NCBI GenBank assembly: GCA_017960905.1
Contig: JAGCYH010000044.1
Location: 1 to 44,242 of the forward strand
Origin: Bacteroidales bacterium
GTDB lineage: Bacteria; Bacteroidota; Bacteroidia; Bacteroidales; Marinilabiliaceae
Length of the DNA: 44,242 nt
Direction of reading: 5' to 3'
The notes beneath the pieces are model-generated. The model saw only the letters and a list, made by a program, of their open reading frames with translations. It searched no databases and was not told the origin of the DNA. This document shows positions 8,913 through 16,812 of this stretch, piece by piece (position 1 is the first letter of the stretch; each line of letters begins with the position of its first letter). A program made the translations under genes and the position numbers.

Positions 8913-10469
8913 TTAAATAGTCTCATCAATGTCGATGTTGTCACTATCTTGAATTATTTTGAAATCGACCAATCCCAAAGCTACGGATTGCTGGATTTTG
9001 AGTCGGAAACCGTATTTGAATTTCCATTTCAGGAATTTCGACGGGAATCCTTTCTTTAAAAATGCTCTTACAAAGGGGTGGCATCTGAGGATGATTTTAC
9101 CCTTTTGTTGTTCGCTGGCAGCCTTTTGTATGGCGGCCTCAATCATGTCGGGGAGCACGACCGAAGTCTGTATTTTCCCCGTACCCATGCACGTGGGGCA
9201 TGTTTCGGAAGTGTCGATGGTCATTACCGGGCGGACACGCTGGCGTGTTATCTGCATCAGACCGAACTTGCTCAGTGGCAAGATGTTATGCTTGGTACGG
9301 TCCGAAGCCATGGCTGCTTTCATTCGCTCGTAGAGCTTGAGCCGGTTCTCGCTGCTTTGCATGTCGATGAAATCGACAACCACAATGCCGCCCATGTCGC
9401 GCAGGCGTAGCTGGCGCGCTATCTCGTCGGCGGCTGCAAGGTTTACTTCGAGAGCGTTGTTCTCCTGGTTCTCGGCTGTGCGCGAACGGTTGCCGCTGTT
9501 TACGTCGATTACGTTGAGGGCCTCTGTCGTCTCTATTATCAGGTATGCTCCGTTTTTAAACGAGACGATCTTCCCGCAGGCTTGCTTTATCTGTTTCTCG
9601 ATGTTGAAATTGTCGAACATCGGCACTTTGCCGTTGTACAACTTAACAATATCGGTCCTGTCGGGGGCTATTTTCCTGACGTAATCCTTTATCTCTTCAA
9701 GTACGTCGCCGTCGTTGACATATATGCTGTTGAATTCCGGACTCAGTATGTCGCGCAGCATAGCTGTCGCGCGTTCCATTTCGCATAGTGCCAGTGCGGG
9801 CGGACGTGAGTCTCTGACTTTCGAAATGCAGTCGTTCCACCTTTTCATTAGGTAGTTGAATTCGCTTTCGATTTCAGATTCAGGTTTGTTCTCAGCCACA
9901 GTTCTTATTATCACGCCGAAATCTTTCGGCTTGAATTTCTGTGTGAGCTGTTTCAGCCTGTTGCGTTCTTCGCCTGATTTGATTTTCTTGCTTACCGAAA
10001 CTTTGTCGGAAAACGGTATCAGCACAAGGTTGCGGCCTGCCAGCGAAATCTCCGACGTCAGTCGGGGGCCTTTGGTCGAGATGGGCTCTTTAACTACTTG
10101 TACCAGAACCTCTTGGCCGGCTTCCAGAATGTTCGCTATGGCGCCGTTCTTGTCTAAATCGCTTTCCCTGCGTACGTGAGGTAGTCCATTTGTCGAACGT
10201 TTGTCGACGATGAGCTTGAGAAATTTGTTGAGCGTACGGAACTGCGGACCCAAATCAAGATAGTGAAGAAAGGCGTCCTTCTCGTAGCCAATGTTGACGA
10301 ACGCTGCGTTGAGGCCGGGCATTATCTTGCGTATTTTGCCTATGTATATGTCGCCTACCTCGAACTGAACGTTCCGTTTCTCGCGCCGCAACTCTACCAA
10401 ACGTTTGTCCTCAAGCAGAGCTATGTACATCTCTTCCTGAGTGACGTTGATAAACAATTCTGCGTTCAC
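8913..10469 (-). CDS. rng: Ribonuclease E/G family endoribonuclease
   Basis: This endoribonuclease functions in rRNA maturation and mRNA decay. The 518-residue protein has an N-terminal S1-type region (GDIYIGKIRKIMPGLNAAF), then the RNase E/G catalytic part. NVIDVNSGN and GGIVVVDFIDM supply the metal-binding aspartates, and the zinc-link motif CPTCMGTG lies at about 424-431. The size matches RNase G or short RNase E. I place the start at a GTG at 10469, giving MNAELFINVTQEEM, which aligns with the usual start of Bacteroidetes homologs. The open frame continues to a TTG at 10511, but that codon sits inside a terminator hairpin and adds an unlikely FYYYKFF-rich leader. Confidence 0.93.
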   Translation of the reverse strand: MNAELFINVTQEEMYIALLEDKRLVELRREKRNVQFEVGDIYIGKIRKIMPGLNAAFVNIGYEKDAFLHYLDLGPQFRTLNKFLKLIVDKRSTNGLPHVRRESDLDKNGAIANILEAGQEVLVQVVKEPISTKGPRLTSEISLAGRNLVLIPFSDKVSVSKKIKSGEERNRLKQLTQKFKPKDFGVIIRTVAENKPESEIESEFNYLMKRWNDCISKVRDSRPPALALCEMERATAMLRDILSPEFNSIYVNDGDVLEEIKDYVRKIAPDRTDIVKLYNGKVPMFDNFNIEKQIKQACGKIVSFKNGAYLIIETTEALNVIDVNSGNRSRTAENQENNALEVNLAAADEIARQLRLRDMGGIVVVDFIDMQSSENRLKLYERMKAAMASDRTKHNILPLSKFGLMQITRQRVRPVMTIDTSETCPTCMGTGKIQTSVVLPDMIEAAIQKAASEQQKGKIILRCHPFVRAFLKKGFPSKFLKWKFKYGFRLKIQQSVALGLVDFKIIQDSDNIDIDETI

Positions 10470-10505
10470 GTTTTTTAGTTGTATTTCAAAGAACTTATAA
10501 TAATA

Positions 10506-10539
10506 AAACAAACAGAAAACTTTTGTTTTCTGTTTGTTT
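10506..10539 (-). terminator. Terminator after the HU / small ribosomal protein genes
   Basis: A perfect 15-bp stem (10506-10520 with 10525-10539) with a 4-nt loop is followed on the minus strand by a T-rich tract. It lies between the 28-codon gene and rng. Confidence 0.85.
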
Positions 10540-10573
10540 AGTCTTTAATAAAAGACCCTAAAATGGTGAAAGA

Positions 10574-10660
10574 CTAGTGTTTATGTCTGTTCTTTCTTAG
10601 TCTTTTTTTACGCTTGTGCGTAGCCATCTTGTGTCTTTTTCTTTTTTTACCGCTTGGCAT
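10574..10660 (-). CDS. AURKAIP1/COX24-domain small ribosomal protein (mS38-like), 28 aa
   Basis: On the minus strand an ATG at 10660 opens a 28-codon frame ending in TAG. The product starts MPSGKKRKRHKMATHKRKK and ends LRKNRHKH, so more than half of its residues are Lys, Arg or His. This is the standard tiny protein annotated as AURKAIP1/COX24 domain-containing in Bacteroidetes, related to the mitochondrial small-subunit protein mS38 (family knowledge). It should bind the small ribosomal subunit. It lies 28 nt downstream of the HU gene and ahead of the terminator. It is easily missed because of its length. Confidence 0.93.
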   Translation of the reverse strand: MPSGKKRKRHKMATHKRKKRLRKNRHKH

Positions 10661-10688
10661 GGCATTAAAAGATTAAAGGTTAATTAAA

Positions 10689-10979
10689 TTATTTCTTCTT
10701 TACAGATTTCTTAACTGCATTAGAGAAACCTTTTGCAGGTTTGAAAGAAGGAACAAAGTGCTCCGGAATTACGATTGTAGTCTTCTTCGAAATGTTGCGT
10801 GCGGTTTTTGCTGCACGTTTCTTTACTACAAAGCTACCAAAGCCTCTCAGGTAAACGTCGTTACCTTTTGTCATAGAACCTTTTATTGATTCCATTAAAG
10901 CCTCTACAGTTTTTTGAACTGTTACTTTCTCGATGCCAGTGCTTTTAGCAATCTCGTTTACAATATCTGCTTTTGTCAT
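10689..10979 (-). CDS. HU-family DNA-binding protein
   Basis: This is a 96-residue nucleoid protein that bends DNA as a dimer. The N-terminal helices MTKADIVNEIAKSTGI and VQKTVEALMESIKG are typical. The loop DVYLRGFGSFVVKKRAAKTARN leads into the DNA-binding arm, with P in VIPEHFVPSFKP. A lysine-rich tail (VKKSVKKK) extends the usual 90-residue length slightly. First gene of a short unit with the 28-residue ribosomal protein gene. Confidence 0.95.
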   Translation of the reverse strand: MTKADIVNEIAKSTGIEKVTVQKTVEALMESIKGSMTKGNDVYLRGFGSFVVKKRAAKTARNISKKTTIVIPEHFVPSFKPAKGFSNAVKKSVKKK

Positions 10980-11040
10980 CTTAATAAAATTATTAATTAT
11001 TAATATTATGTTACTTACTATTTTGCTTTAAATCAGTGTG

Positions 11041-11066
11041 CAAATTTAAATGCAATTATCAACAAA
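11041..11066 (-). promoter_or_regulatory. Possible promoter of the HU gene
   Basis: TAAATTTG (11041-11048, minus strand) fits the -7 box 62 nt upstream of the HU ATG. The nearest TTTG (11063-11066) is only 14 nt away, shorter than usual. The rest of the 250-nt gap to ssb is A/T-rich with long T runs and holds no gene. Confidence 0.4.
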
Positions 11067-11230
11067 AAAAATTTTTCAGTGCTTTTTTTAGAAAAAAATT
11101 TTTTTTCGTCTCAAATCTTCAGCAAAAATACAAAAAAAATGCGTTTCAAACACAAAAATGCTTGAAAATCTTTTTTTTATCGAACTTTTTTCATAATTTT
11201 AGCCCTCAATAATTAACTAAGGTAAAAACA

Positions 11231-11701
11231 ATGTCAATTAACAAAGTAATTTTATTAGGGAATGTCGGTAAAGAACCCGATATCAGGTATTTCGAACCGA
11301 ACAGAGGCGTGGCCAATTTCACTTTGGCCACTACTGAAAGATCACACATGGGACGTAACGACCAGCAGATTCCAGAGCGCACCGAATGGCACAATATAGT
11401 AGTTAGAGGCGGATTGGTTCAAGTGGTGGAGAAGTATGTTCACAAAGGATCTAAACTTTATCTCGAGGGCAAGATACGCAGCCGCTCGTATGTCGACCGT
11501 GAGAACCAGACCCGTTTCGTCACCGAAATTGTGGTCGACGTGCTCGAAATTCTCTCACGCCGCGAGCCCAACAACGTGTCGCAAGCCGCGCCGAACAGCC
11601 AGAACGCTAAGTACACCAACCCCTACGACGCTATTGGCGAACCTCAGGCGCTCGACAAAATCGACATCGACGACGATTACGATTTCAACGCGCCGTTTTG
11701 A
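11231..11701 (+). CDS. ssb: Single-stranded DNA-binding protein
   Basis: This is a 156-residue SSB with an N-terminal OB fold (SINKVILLGNVGKEPDIRY, TEWHNIVVRGGLVQVVEKYV, GSKLYLEGKIRSRSY). A short flexible linker and an acidic tail ending DDDYDFNAPF follow; the tail is the usual docking site for repair and replication proteins. It coats single-stranded DNA as a tetramer. It heads the ssb-gldE-gldD run, an arrangement found in many Bacteroidetes, with 25 nt before gldE. Confidence 0.96.
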   Translation: MSINKVILLGNVGKEPDIRYFEPNRGVANFTLATTERSHMGRNDQQIPERTEWHNIVVRGGLVQVVEKYVHKGSKLYLEGKIRSRSYVDRENQTRFVTEIVVDVLEILSRREPNNVSQAAPNSQNAKYTNPYDAIGEPQALDKIDIDDDYDFNAPF

Positions 11702-11726
11702 TTATGTTTAACGTAAAATCTCTGAC

Positions 11727-13052
11727 TTGGACCCCGATTTATACCAAAGCATAACTACTGCCTTCGGCGAAATATCGTGCAATACGATTACAGTTGAGAT
11801 TATTGTCGCAAGCATCGTGCTTGTGATTCTACTCCTGCTCAGCGGCCTCATTTCGGGCAGCGAGTCGGCTTACTTCTCGCTCTCGCCCGTATCGGTCGAA
11901 CGCATCAAATCGCTGACCTCGATGAAGGCCAGGCTCACTATGAACAATTTGTCGCGACCCGACAAATTGTTGGCTACCATTCTGATAGCCAACAATTTCG
12001 TCAATGTCGGCATTGTAATGCTCTCGGCCTACCTGAGCACCGAACTCTTCGACTTCGGCTCGTCGACGCTGCTCAAGTTCATCTTCGAGACTATAATCAT
12101 CACCTTAATTATATTGTTCTTCGGCGAGGTGGTGCCTAAAATCTATTCGCGGCAGCACAACAGCTCGTTCGCCATGTTCATGGCGTACCCGCTCGCCCTG
12201 ATGCAGAAACTGCTCACGCCGTTCAGCTTCATGCTCATGCGCTCCACCAAAGTGGTCAACCAGCGCCTCTCGCGACACCAGCAGAACATGTCGGTCGACG
12301 ACCTGTCGCAGGCCGTCGAACTCACTGGTGACAATATTTCCGAGGGAAAAGAGATGCTCGAGGGCATTGTCAACTTCGCCAACCTCTGCGCAAGCGACAT
12401 AATGACACCACGTCTCGACGTGGTGAGCATCGACACCGAGGACAGCTTCAACCGTGTGAAACAGATTGTTGTCGACTCGGGATACTCTCGTATCCCGGTC
12501 TACAACGAACGTCCCGACGACATTCAGGGCATTCTCTTCGTCAAAGATATCCTCTCGCATCTCGACGAGGATAACTCGTTCGACTGGAAAATGCTTCTGC
12601 GCAAACCGTATTATATACCTGAAACAAAGAAGATTAACGAACTCTTGGCCGAGTTTCAGACGAGTAAGACGCACATGGCCATAGTGGTCGATGAGTACGG
12701 CGGCATGTCGGGCATCGTTACTCTCGAAGACGTCATCGAAGAGATTGTGGGCGACATAAGCGACGAGTTCGACGACGAGGAGAAAATGTGGACCCGTCAG
12801 CCCGACGGGTCGATTATCTTCGAAGGCAAAATCTCGCTCAACGACTTCTACAAAGTCACCGGCATCGACGACGAGGAGTTTGAGAAAGACCGTGGCGACG
12901 CCGAAACACTCGCCGGATTCCTGCTCGAACTTAAAGGCCTGATACCCAAGAAACAGGACACTATCAAATACCGCAATTATAAATTTGACATTGTGGCTGC
13001 CGATGCGCGCAAGATTACTAAAATAAGGTACTCGGAGGTGCCGGCAAAATGA
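11727..13052 (+). CDS. gldE: GldE: CNNM/CBS-domain membrane protein (gliding-associated, hemolysin C-like)
   Basis: The 441-residue protein has an N-terminal DUF21/CNNM transmembrane domain: the helix at about 24-43, GSESAYFSLSPVSVERIKS, and a helix ending FFGEVVPKIYSRQ. A CBS pair follows (DIMTPRLDVVSIDTED; VVDEYGGMSGIVTLEDVIEE), then a C-terminal transporter-associated domain. Such proteins are inner membrane proteins linked to divalent-cation transport. The neighbours ssb and gldD identify it as GldE, which partners GldD in Flavobacteriia. In Bacteroidales it occurs without gliding. The start is a TTG: it gives the conserved MDPD opening, and no ATG is available before the first helix. Two long intragenic inverted repeats overlap at 11943-11998. 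Confidence 0.92.
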   Translation: MDPDLYQSITTAFGEISCNTITVEIIVASIVLVILLLLSGLISGSESAYFSLSPVSVERIKSLTSMKARLTMNNLSRPDKLLATILIANNFVNVGIVMLSAYLSTELFDFGSSTLLKFIFETIIITLIILFFGEVVPKIYSRQHNSSFAMFMAYPLALMQKLLTPFSFMLMRSTKVVNQRLSRHQQNMSVDDLSQAVELTGDNISEGKEMLEGIVNFANLCASDIMTPRLDVVSIDTEDSFNRVKQIVVDSGYSRIPVYNERPDDIQGILFVKDILSHLDEDNSFDWKMLLRKPYYIPETKKINELLAEFQTSKTHMAIVVDEYGGMSGIVTLEDVIEEIVGDISDEFDDEEKMWTRQPDGSIIFEGKISLNDFYKVTGIDDEEFEKDRGDAETLAGFLLELKGLIPKKQDTIKYRNYKFDIVAADARKITKIRYSEVPAK

Positions 13053-13624
13053 GGCCGAAATACCTATATATTATATGTATGTGTCTGTTCCTCGTTGCCT
13101 GTGGCGATGTAGTTACGCCCAAACCGCGAAGCTATTTCCGCATAACGTTGCCCGAGCAGAAGTACGAACGCTTTGATACTGTGGCGTTTCCGTACTCGTT
13201 TGAGAAGTCGGCTGCGAGCAACGTTGTTGCCGATAAAGCCGAAGATGCTGAGCCTTATTGGATTAACATCGACTATCCGTCGATGAAATGTAAAATACAC
13301 GTAACGTACAAATCGCTGAAAAACAGCGATTTAGACGAAGCACTCGAAGATAGTCGCCGCTTGGTTTACAAGCACACTATAAAGGCCGACGCGATAGGCG
13401 AGAGCTATTTCGAAAACGATACCGACAGGGTTTATGGCGTGTTGTATCAGATTAAAGGCAACGCTGCCACTCCGCTGCAGTTCTCGCTTACCGACAGCCT
13501 GGCTCATCTGTTCCGCGGCTCGCTTTATTTCTACTGCAAGCCCAACAAGGACAGTCTGGCGCCAGTAGTTGCTTACCTTGAGGACGACGTCGCACACATA
13601 ATGGAAACTTTCAATTGGAAATAA
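13049..13624 (+). CDS. gldD: Gliding motility lipoprotein GldD
   Basis: This is a 191-residue lipoprotein. The signal sequence ends in the lipobox LVAC (Cys18), followed by DVVTPKPRSYFRITLPEQ, a recognisable GldD opening. No catalytic motif is seen. It overlaps gldE by four bases (ATGA), so the two are translationally coupled. In gliding Flavobacteriia GldD is needed for motility and secretion. Here, with no other gld gene in view, its role is unknown and probably concerns the cell envelope. Confidence 0.9.
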   Translation: MRPKYLYIICMCLFLVACGDVVTPKPRSYFRITLPEQKYERFDTVAFPYSFEKSAASNVVADKAEDAEPYWINIDYPSMKCKIHVTYKSLKNSDLDEALEDSRRLVYKHTIKADAIGESYFENDTDRVYGVLYQIKGNAATPLQFSLTDSLAHLFRGSLYFYCKPNKDSLAPVVAYLEDDVAHIMETFNWK

Positions 13625-13631
13625 AAAATAT

Positions 13632-14252
13632 ATGCCACTATATAAAAAAGTAGTCAACAAAAACGCAACAATGGGCATCTGGAAAATGACCGAAACACTG
13701 CCCGAATTAGAGGCTCTTTACGAAGTAAAAGACTCTGAGCGAGAGGTTTATCATGGCTTCCGCAACGACCGTCGGCGTAAGGAATGGCTCACTGTGCGTA
13801 TCTTGTTGCGCGAACTTCTCGGCTACGAAGCCGAAATCTGTTACCGCGGGTCGGGTAAACCCTACCTGAAAGATTCGAGCTATTGTATAAGTATCACTCA
13901 TACAATGGGTTATGTGGGCATCCGACTTGCGTCGCACCCAGTTGCGCTCGACATGGAGTACTATTCCGACCGCGTTCTGCGCCTTATACCGCGTTTCGTT
14001 TCGAAACGCGAGATGCAGTACATTTTCCCCGAAGACGAAATAACATCGGCGCTGATTATCTGGAGCGCCAAGGAGACGCTCTTCAAATTGTTCGATTTCT
14101 CCGAAATGCTCTTCGACGAGAACCTCTTTATCAGCGATTTGAAACTCGGCAAAAGCGGGCATTTCAAAGGTACTGTGGCAAAAGACGGATTTAAGGCCGA
14201 TGTGCGCCTGGCCTATGAGGTGCACGAAGAGTTGATACTCGTATATTGCTGA
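13632..14252 (+). CDS. 4'-phosphopantetheinyl transferase superfamily protein
   Basis: This enzyme transfers phosphopantetheine from CoA to a carrier protein serine. The 206-residue Sfp/Gsp-type protein has SITHTMGYVGI (His90), the metal-binding ALDMEYYSDRV (Asp107, Glu109) and WSAKETLFK (Trp144-Lys152), the signature of this superfamily. The gene begins 7 nt after gldD and ends 3 nt before the GGGP synthase gene, so all are co-transcribed. The target (fatty acid ACP or another carrier) cannot be told. Intragenic 9-bp hairpin at 13990-14010. Confidence 0.92.
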   Translation: MPLYKKVVNKNATMGIWKMTETLPELEALYEVKDSEREVYHGFRNDRRRKEWLTVRILLRELLGYEAEICYRGSGKPYLKDSSYCISITHTMGYVGIRLASHPVALDMEYYSDRVLRLIPRFVSKREMQYIFPEDEITSALIIWSAKETLFKLFDFSEMLFDENLFISDLKLGKSGHFKGTVAKDGFKADVRLAYEVHEELILVYC

Positions 14253-14255
14253 TTT

Positions 14256-14972
14256 ATGGGAATTTACGATAAAATATTACAATCAGTCAACCAACATCGG
14301 AAGATGTTGGTAGTTTTGATTGACCCCGACAAGGCTTCGCCTCAGCACATAAGCCGCCTTTGCGGCTTATTCGCTGATAGTAAGCCCGATATGCTTTTTG
14401 TCGGCGGCAGCCTGGTTTGCTCTGCTATAGACGATGTTGTGGCCGAGCTCAAACGCCAGACCGACGTTCCGGTGGTGCTTTTCCCGGGCAATGCAGCCCA
14501 GTTGTCGCCTCAGGCCGACGCACTGCTGATGCTCTCGCTCATATCGGGGCGCAACGCCGACTATCTTATTGGGCAGCATGTACATGCTGCCCCGGCCATC
14601 GCACAGAGCGGCATCGAAGTTATCCCGACGGGTTATATGCTCATAGAGAGCGGTGTACAGACGTCGGTAGAGTATATTAGCAACACAAAACCCATACCGC
14701 GCGGCAAAACCGACATAGCGCTGGCTACGGCAATGGCCGGCGAACAGTTGGGTTTGCGCATGCTCTACCTCGAGGCGGGGAGCGGCGCACAACAGCCAGT
14801 GCCTGCTGAAATGATTTCTGCCGTAAGGCAGAAAATCAGTATCCCGCTCATCGTGGGCGGCGGCTTGCGCTCTCGCGAGGCCATAGCTGAGGCCTACAAT
14901 GCCGGCGCCGACATCGTTGTGGTTGGTACGGCCGTCGAATCCGACCCCGAGATTCTTCGCCAGTTTGTCTGA
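14256..14972 (+). CDS. Geranylgeranylglyceryl phosphate synthase family protein (PcrB-like)
   Basis: This is a TIM-barrel prenyltransferase of 238 residues that joins a polyprenyl diphosphate to sn-glycerol-1-phosphate. The family markers are MLVVLIDPDK (17-26), FVGGSLVCS, VPVVLFPGNAAQLS, and C-terminal phosphate loops IVGGGLRSREA and GADIVVVGTAVESDP. In archaea this makes the first ether-lipid bond. The Bacteroidetes members form a bacterial branch whose lipid product is not well defined. Coupled to the transferase gene upstream. Four intragenic inverted repeats sit in 717 bp (14290, 14349, 14571, 14815), the highest density in the window. Confidence 0.92.
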   Translation: MGIYDKILQSVNQHRKMLVVLIDPDKASPQHISRLCGLFADSKPDMLFVGGSLVCSAIDDVVAELKRQTDVPVVLFPGNAAQLSPQADALLMLSLISGRNADYLIGQHVHAAPAIAQSGIEVIPTGYMLIESGVQTSVEYISNTKPIPRGKTDIALATAMAGEQLGLRMLYLEAGSGAQQPVPAEMISAVRQKISIPLIVGGGLRSREAIAEAYNAGADIVVVGTAVESDPEILRQFV

Positions 14973-14989
14973 TTGCAAAAATGAAATTC

Positions 14990-15017
14990 TTTGAATGGTT
15001 TAGTTTTAGTATTTTTG
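14990..15017 (+). promoter_or_regulatory. Promoter of the DUF6452 operon
   Basis: TTTG (14990-14993), 16 nt and TATTTTTG (15010-15017) lie 19 nt before the ATG at 15036. Confidence 0.6.
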
Positions 15018-15035
15018 CAGTCGAAATAATAAGTA

Positions 15036-15500
15036 ATGAAACCTGTTAGAACTCTATATTGCTGTTTGTCAGTGCTTTTGGCTCTGTTCGCCGCGTGCGA
15101 CGACGACGACATACAATTGTCGTATCAGCACACCGTGCAGGTGAGCCTGTACTCTATGCACACGCACAACGACACAGTGCTGACGAACGTGAAGATATAT
15201 GGCGTGGGGCGCGAGGATTCGCTGCTCTACGATGTGGACGAGATTGGCGCTTTGTTTCTCAATCTCAACCTCAAACAGAACACCACGCAGTTCGTTTTCA
15301 AAACGCAAACCCTTCAGGATGAGCTGCTTTTCTGTTACAACCAGCACCTCGAACCTATCTCGGGCAGTGGCGGCATTGGCGTGCAGCTGCATCTCGACTC
15401 GGTAGGGCATACGTCGGTTTTCATCGACTCGGTGTCGGTTGTTTACCCTGATATAAAATACAATGAGAGCCTCGAAAATGTGCAAGTATTTGTTTATTAA
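15036..15500 (+). CDS. DUF6452 family lipoprotein
   Basis: This is a 154-residue protein with a signal sequence and lipobox (LFAAC, Cys21) followed by an acidic DDDD stretch. The rest looks like a single beta-rich domain (VQVSLYSMHTHNDTVLTNVKIYG). It belongs to the Bacteroidetes-specific DUF6452 family, which is regularly found next to DUF6048 as here. Function unknown; expected in the outer membrane inner leaflet. Its 3' end overlaps the next gene by 38 nt. Confidence 0.85.
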   Translation: MKPVRTLYCCLSVLLALFAACDDDDIQLSYQHTVQVSLYSMHTHNDTVLTNVKIYGVGREDSLLYDVDEIGALFLNLNLKQNTTQFVFKTQTLQDELLFCYNQHLEPISGSGGIGVQLHLDSVGHTSVFIDSVSVVYPDIKYNESLENVQVFVY

Positions 15501-16224
15501 CATATTACTATTCTTTTCTATTTGCGCTTCAGCGCAAATGGATAGAGTCAGGTCGATGACCGACAATATGCAGAATAATGCACAGACTGTCGATGAAGAG
15601 GAAGAACAGAAAAAGCCTAAAATACTGATAATTAAGGACCAAGGTTTGTCGCTCGGTGTCGATGTGTCGCCGCTTATCATGCATCTTTTCAACAAAGACC
15701 GCAACGGCATTGCTTTCGTGGGGCGTTACGGGTTCAAATACCGTTGGTATGCCAACGCTGAGCTCGGCTACGAGAATACAAAATACTCAAATGACAATTT
15801 TAGCTACAAGTCGAATGGCACTTATCTGCGCTTAGGCGTTGATTATGACATATTTAACAATGAGGATTTCCCCACAAACGACAATATTTTCGTTGGTTTG
15901 CGCTATTGTTATTCGTGGCAAAGCCACGAATGCGATTATTTCAAGATTGTCGATTCGTATTGGGGCGATTACTCCGGCTCAATATCAAACAGTTCGGTCA
16001 ACAGCCATTCACTCGATGCCTTGTTCGGCATCAGATGCGAGATGCTGCCGTACTTCTATATGGGTTGGACCTTGCGCACCCGCTTTTTGCTGGCCTCGGC
16101 GCACGGCAGCGACCTCGACCCGTATGCCATAGCCGGCTATGGCAAATACGACTCAAAGGTAAATCTTGGATTTACATATACTATTGAATATCAGATACCT
16201 ACAAACAGAAAACGTAAGAAATGA
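15463..16224 (+). CDS. DUF6048 family outer-membrane beta-barrel-like protein
   Basis: This is a 253-residue protein with a signal peptide ending ICASAQ, an acidic segment (DEEEEQKK) and then alternating hydrophobic strands (GFKYRWYANAELGYEN, YLRLGVDYDIF, FVGLRYCYSWQ) ending in an aromatic-rich strand. This pattern fits a small outer membrane barrel. It pairs with the DUF6452 lipoprotein upstream. An alternative ATG at 15478 gives a shorter signal peptide and less overlap. The signal-peptide codons contain a 9-bp hairpin (15519-15540 region), and another lies at 15911-15931. Confidence 0.83.
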   Translation: MRASKMCKYLFINILLFFSICASAQMDRVRSMTDNMQNNAQTVDEEEEQKKPKILIIKDQGLSLGVDVSPLIMHLFNKDRNGIAFVGRYGFKYRWYANAELGYENTKYSNDNFSYKSNGTYLRLGVDYDIFNNEDFPTNDNIFVGLRYCYSWQSHECDYFKIVDSYWGDYSGSISNSSVNSHSLDALFGIRCEMLPYFYMGWTLRTRFLLASAHGSDLDPYAIAGYGKYDSKVNLGFTYTIEYQIPTNRKRKK

Positions 16225-16799
16225 AGCGAGTGACAGTTTTTTGTGCATCGAGCGATAAAATACCGCAAATATATATCGACGAAGCCCGCGAGCTGGCGCG
16301 ACTGCTGGCTCAGAGCGGTTTCGGCGTGGTGTACGGCGGTGGCGAAATCGGACTTATGGGTGCTGTCGCCAACGAAATGTTGGCGAACAACGCACCCATC
16401 ACTGGCGTCATTCCGCGTTTCATGGTCGATGTAGAGTGGCAGCACCGCGGTGTGAGCGACATGATACTCACCGAAACCATGGCTGAGCGCAAGCGCAAAA
16501 TGATCGACTTGGCCGACGCCATTGTTATTCTGCCCGGAAGCACTGGCACCATGGACGAGCTTTTCGACGCTTTGGCCGACAAAAAGCTGGGCCTTATCTG
16601 GAAACCCATTGTGGTGCTCAATACCAACCATTTCTACGACCATCTGAAGGCTCAGCTTGAGCTGATGGTAAGCGAAAAATTCATGAACGAGCGTCATTTT
16701 CAGACCATTACATTCGCTTCGACGCCTGCCGAAGCCGTGAAGTGTTGCGAAAACGGCGACGAAAGCCAACGTATAAAACTGCACGAAGCTGCAGTTTGA
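16221..16799 (+). CDS. LOG-family (TIGR00730) Rossmann protein, putative nucleotide phosphoribohydrolase
   Basis: This is a 192-residue protein of the lysine-decarboxylase-like LOG family. The enzymes split N6-modified adenosine monophosphate or AMP into base and ribose phosphate. Motifs are VYGGGEIGLMG (38-48), MAERKRKM (87-94) and LPGSTGTMDE (104-113). The usual signature is PGGxGTxxE; here the second glycine is Ser107, a small change near the active site. It overlaps the upstream gene by four bases (ATGA). Confidence 0.9.
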   Translation: MKRVTVFCASSDKIPQIYIDEARELARLLAQSGFGVVYGGGEIGLMGAVANEMLANNAPITGVIPRFMVDVEWQHRGVSDMILTETMAERKRKMIDLADAIVILPGSTGTMDELFDALADKKLGLIWKPIVVLNTNHFYDHLKAQLELMVSEKFMNERHFQTITFASTPAEAVKCCENGDESQRIKLHEAAV

Positions 16800-16812
16800 A
16801 AACTATTATGCT

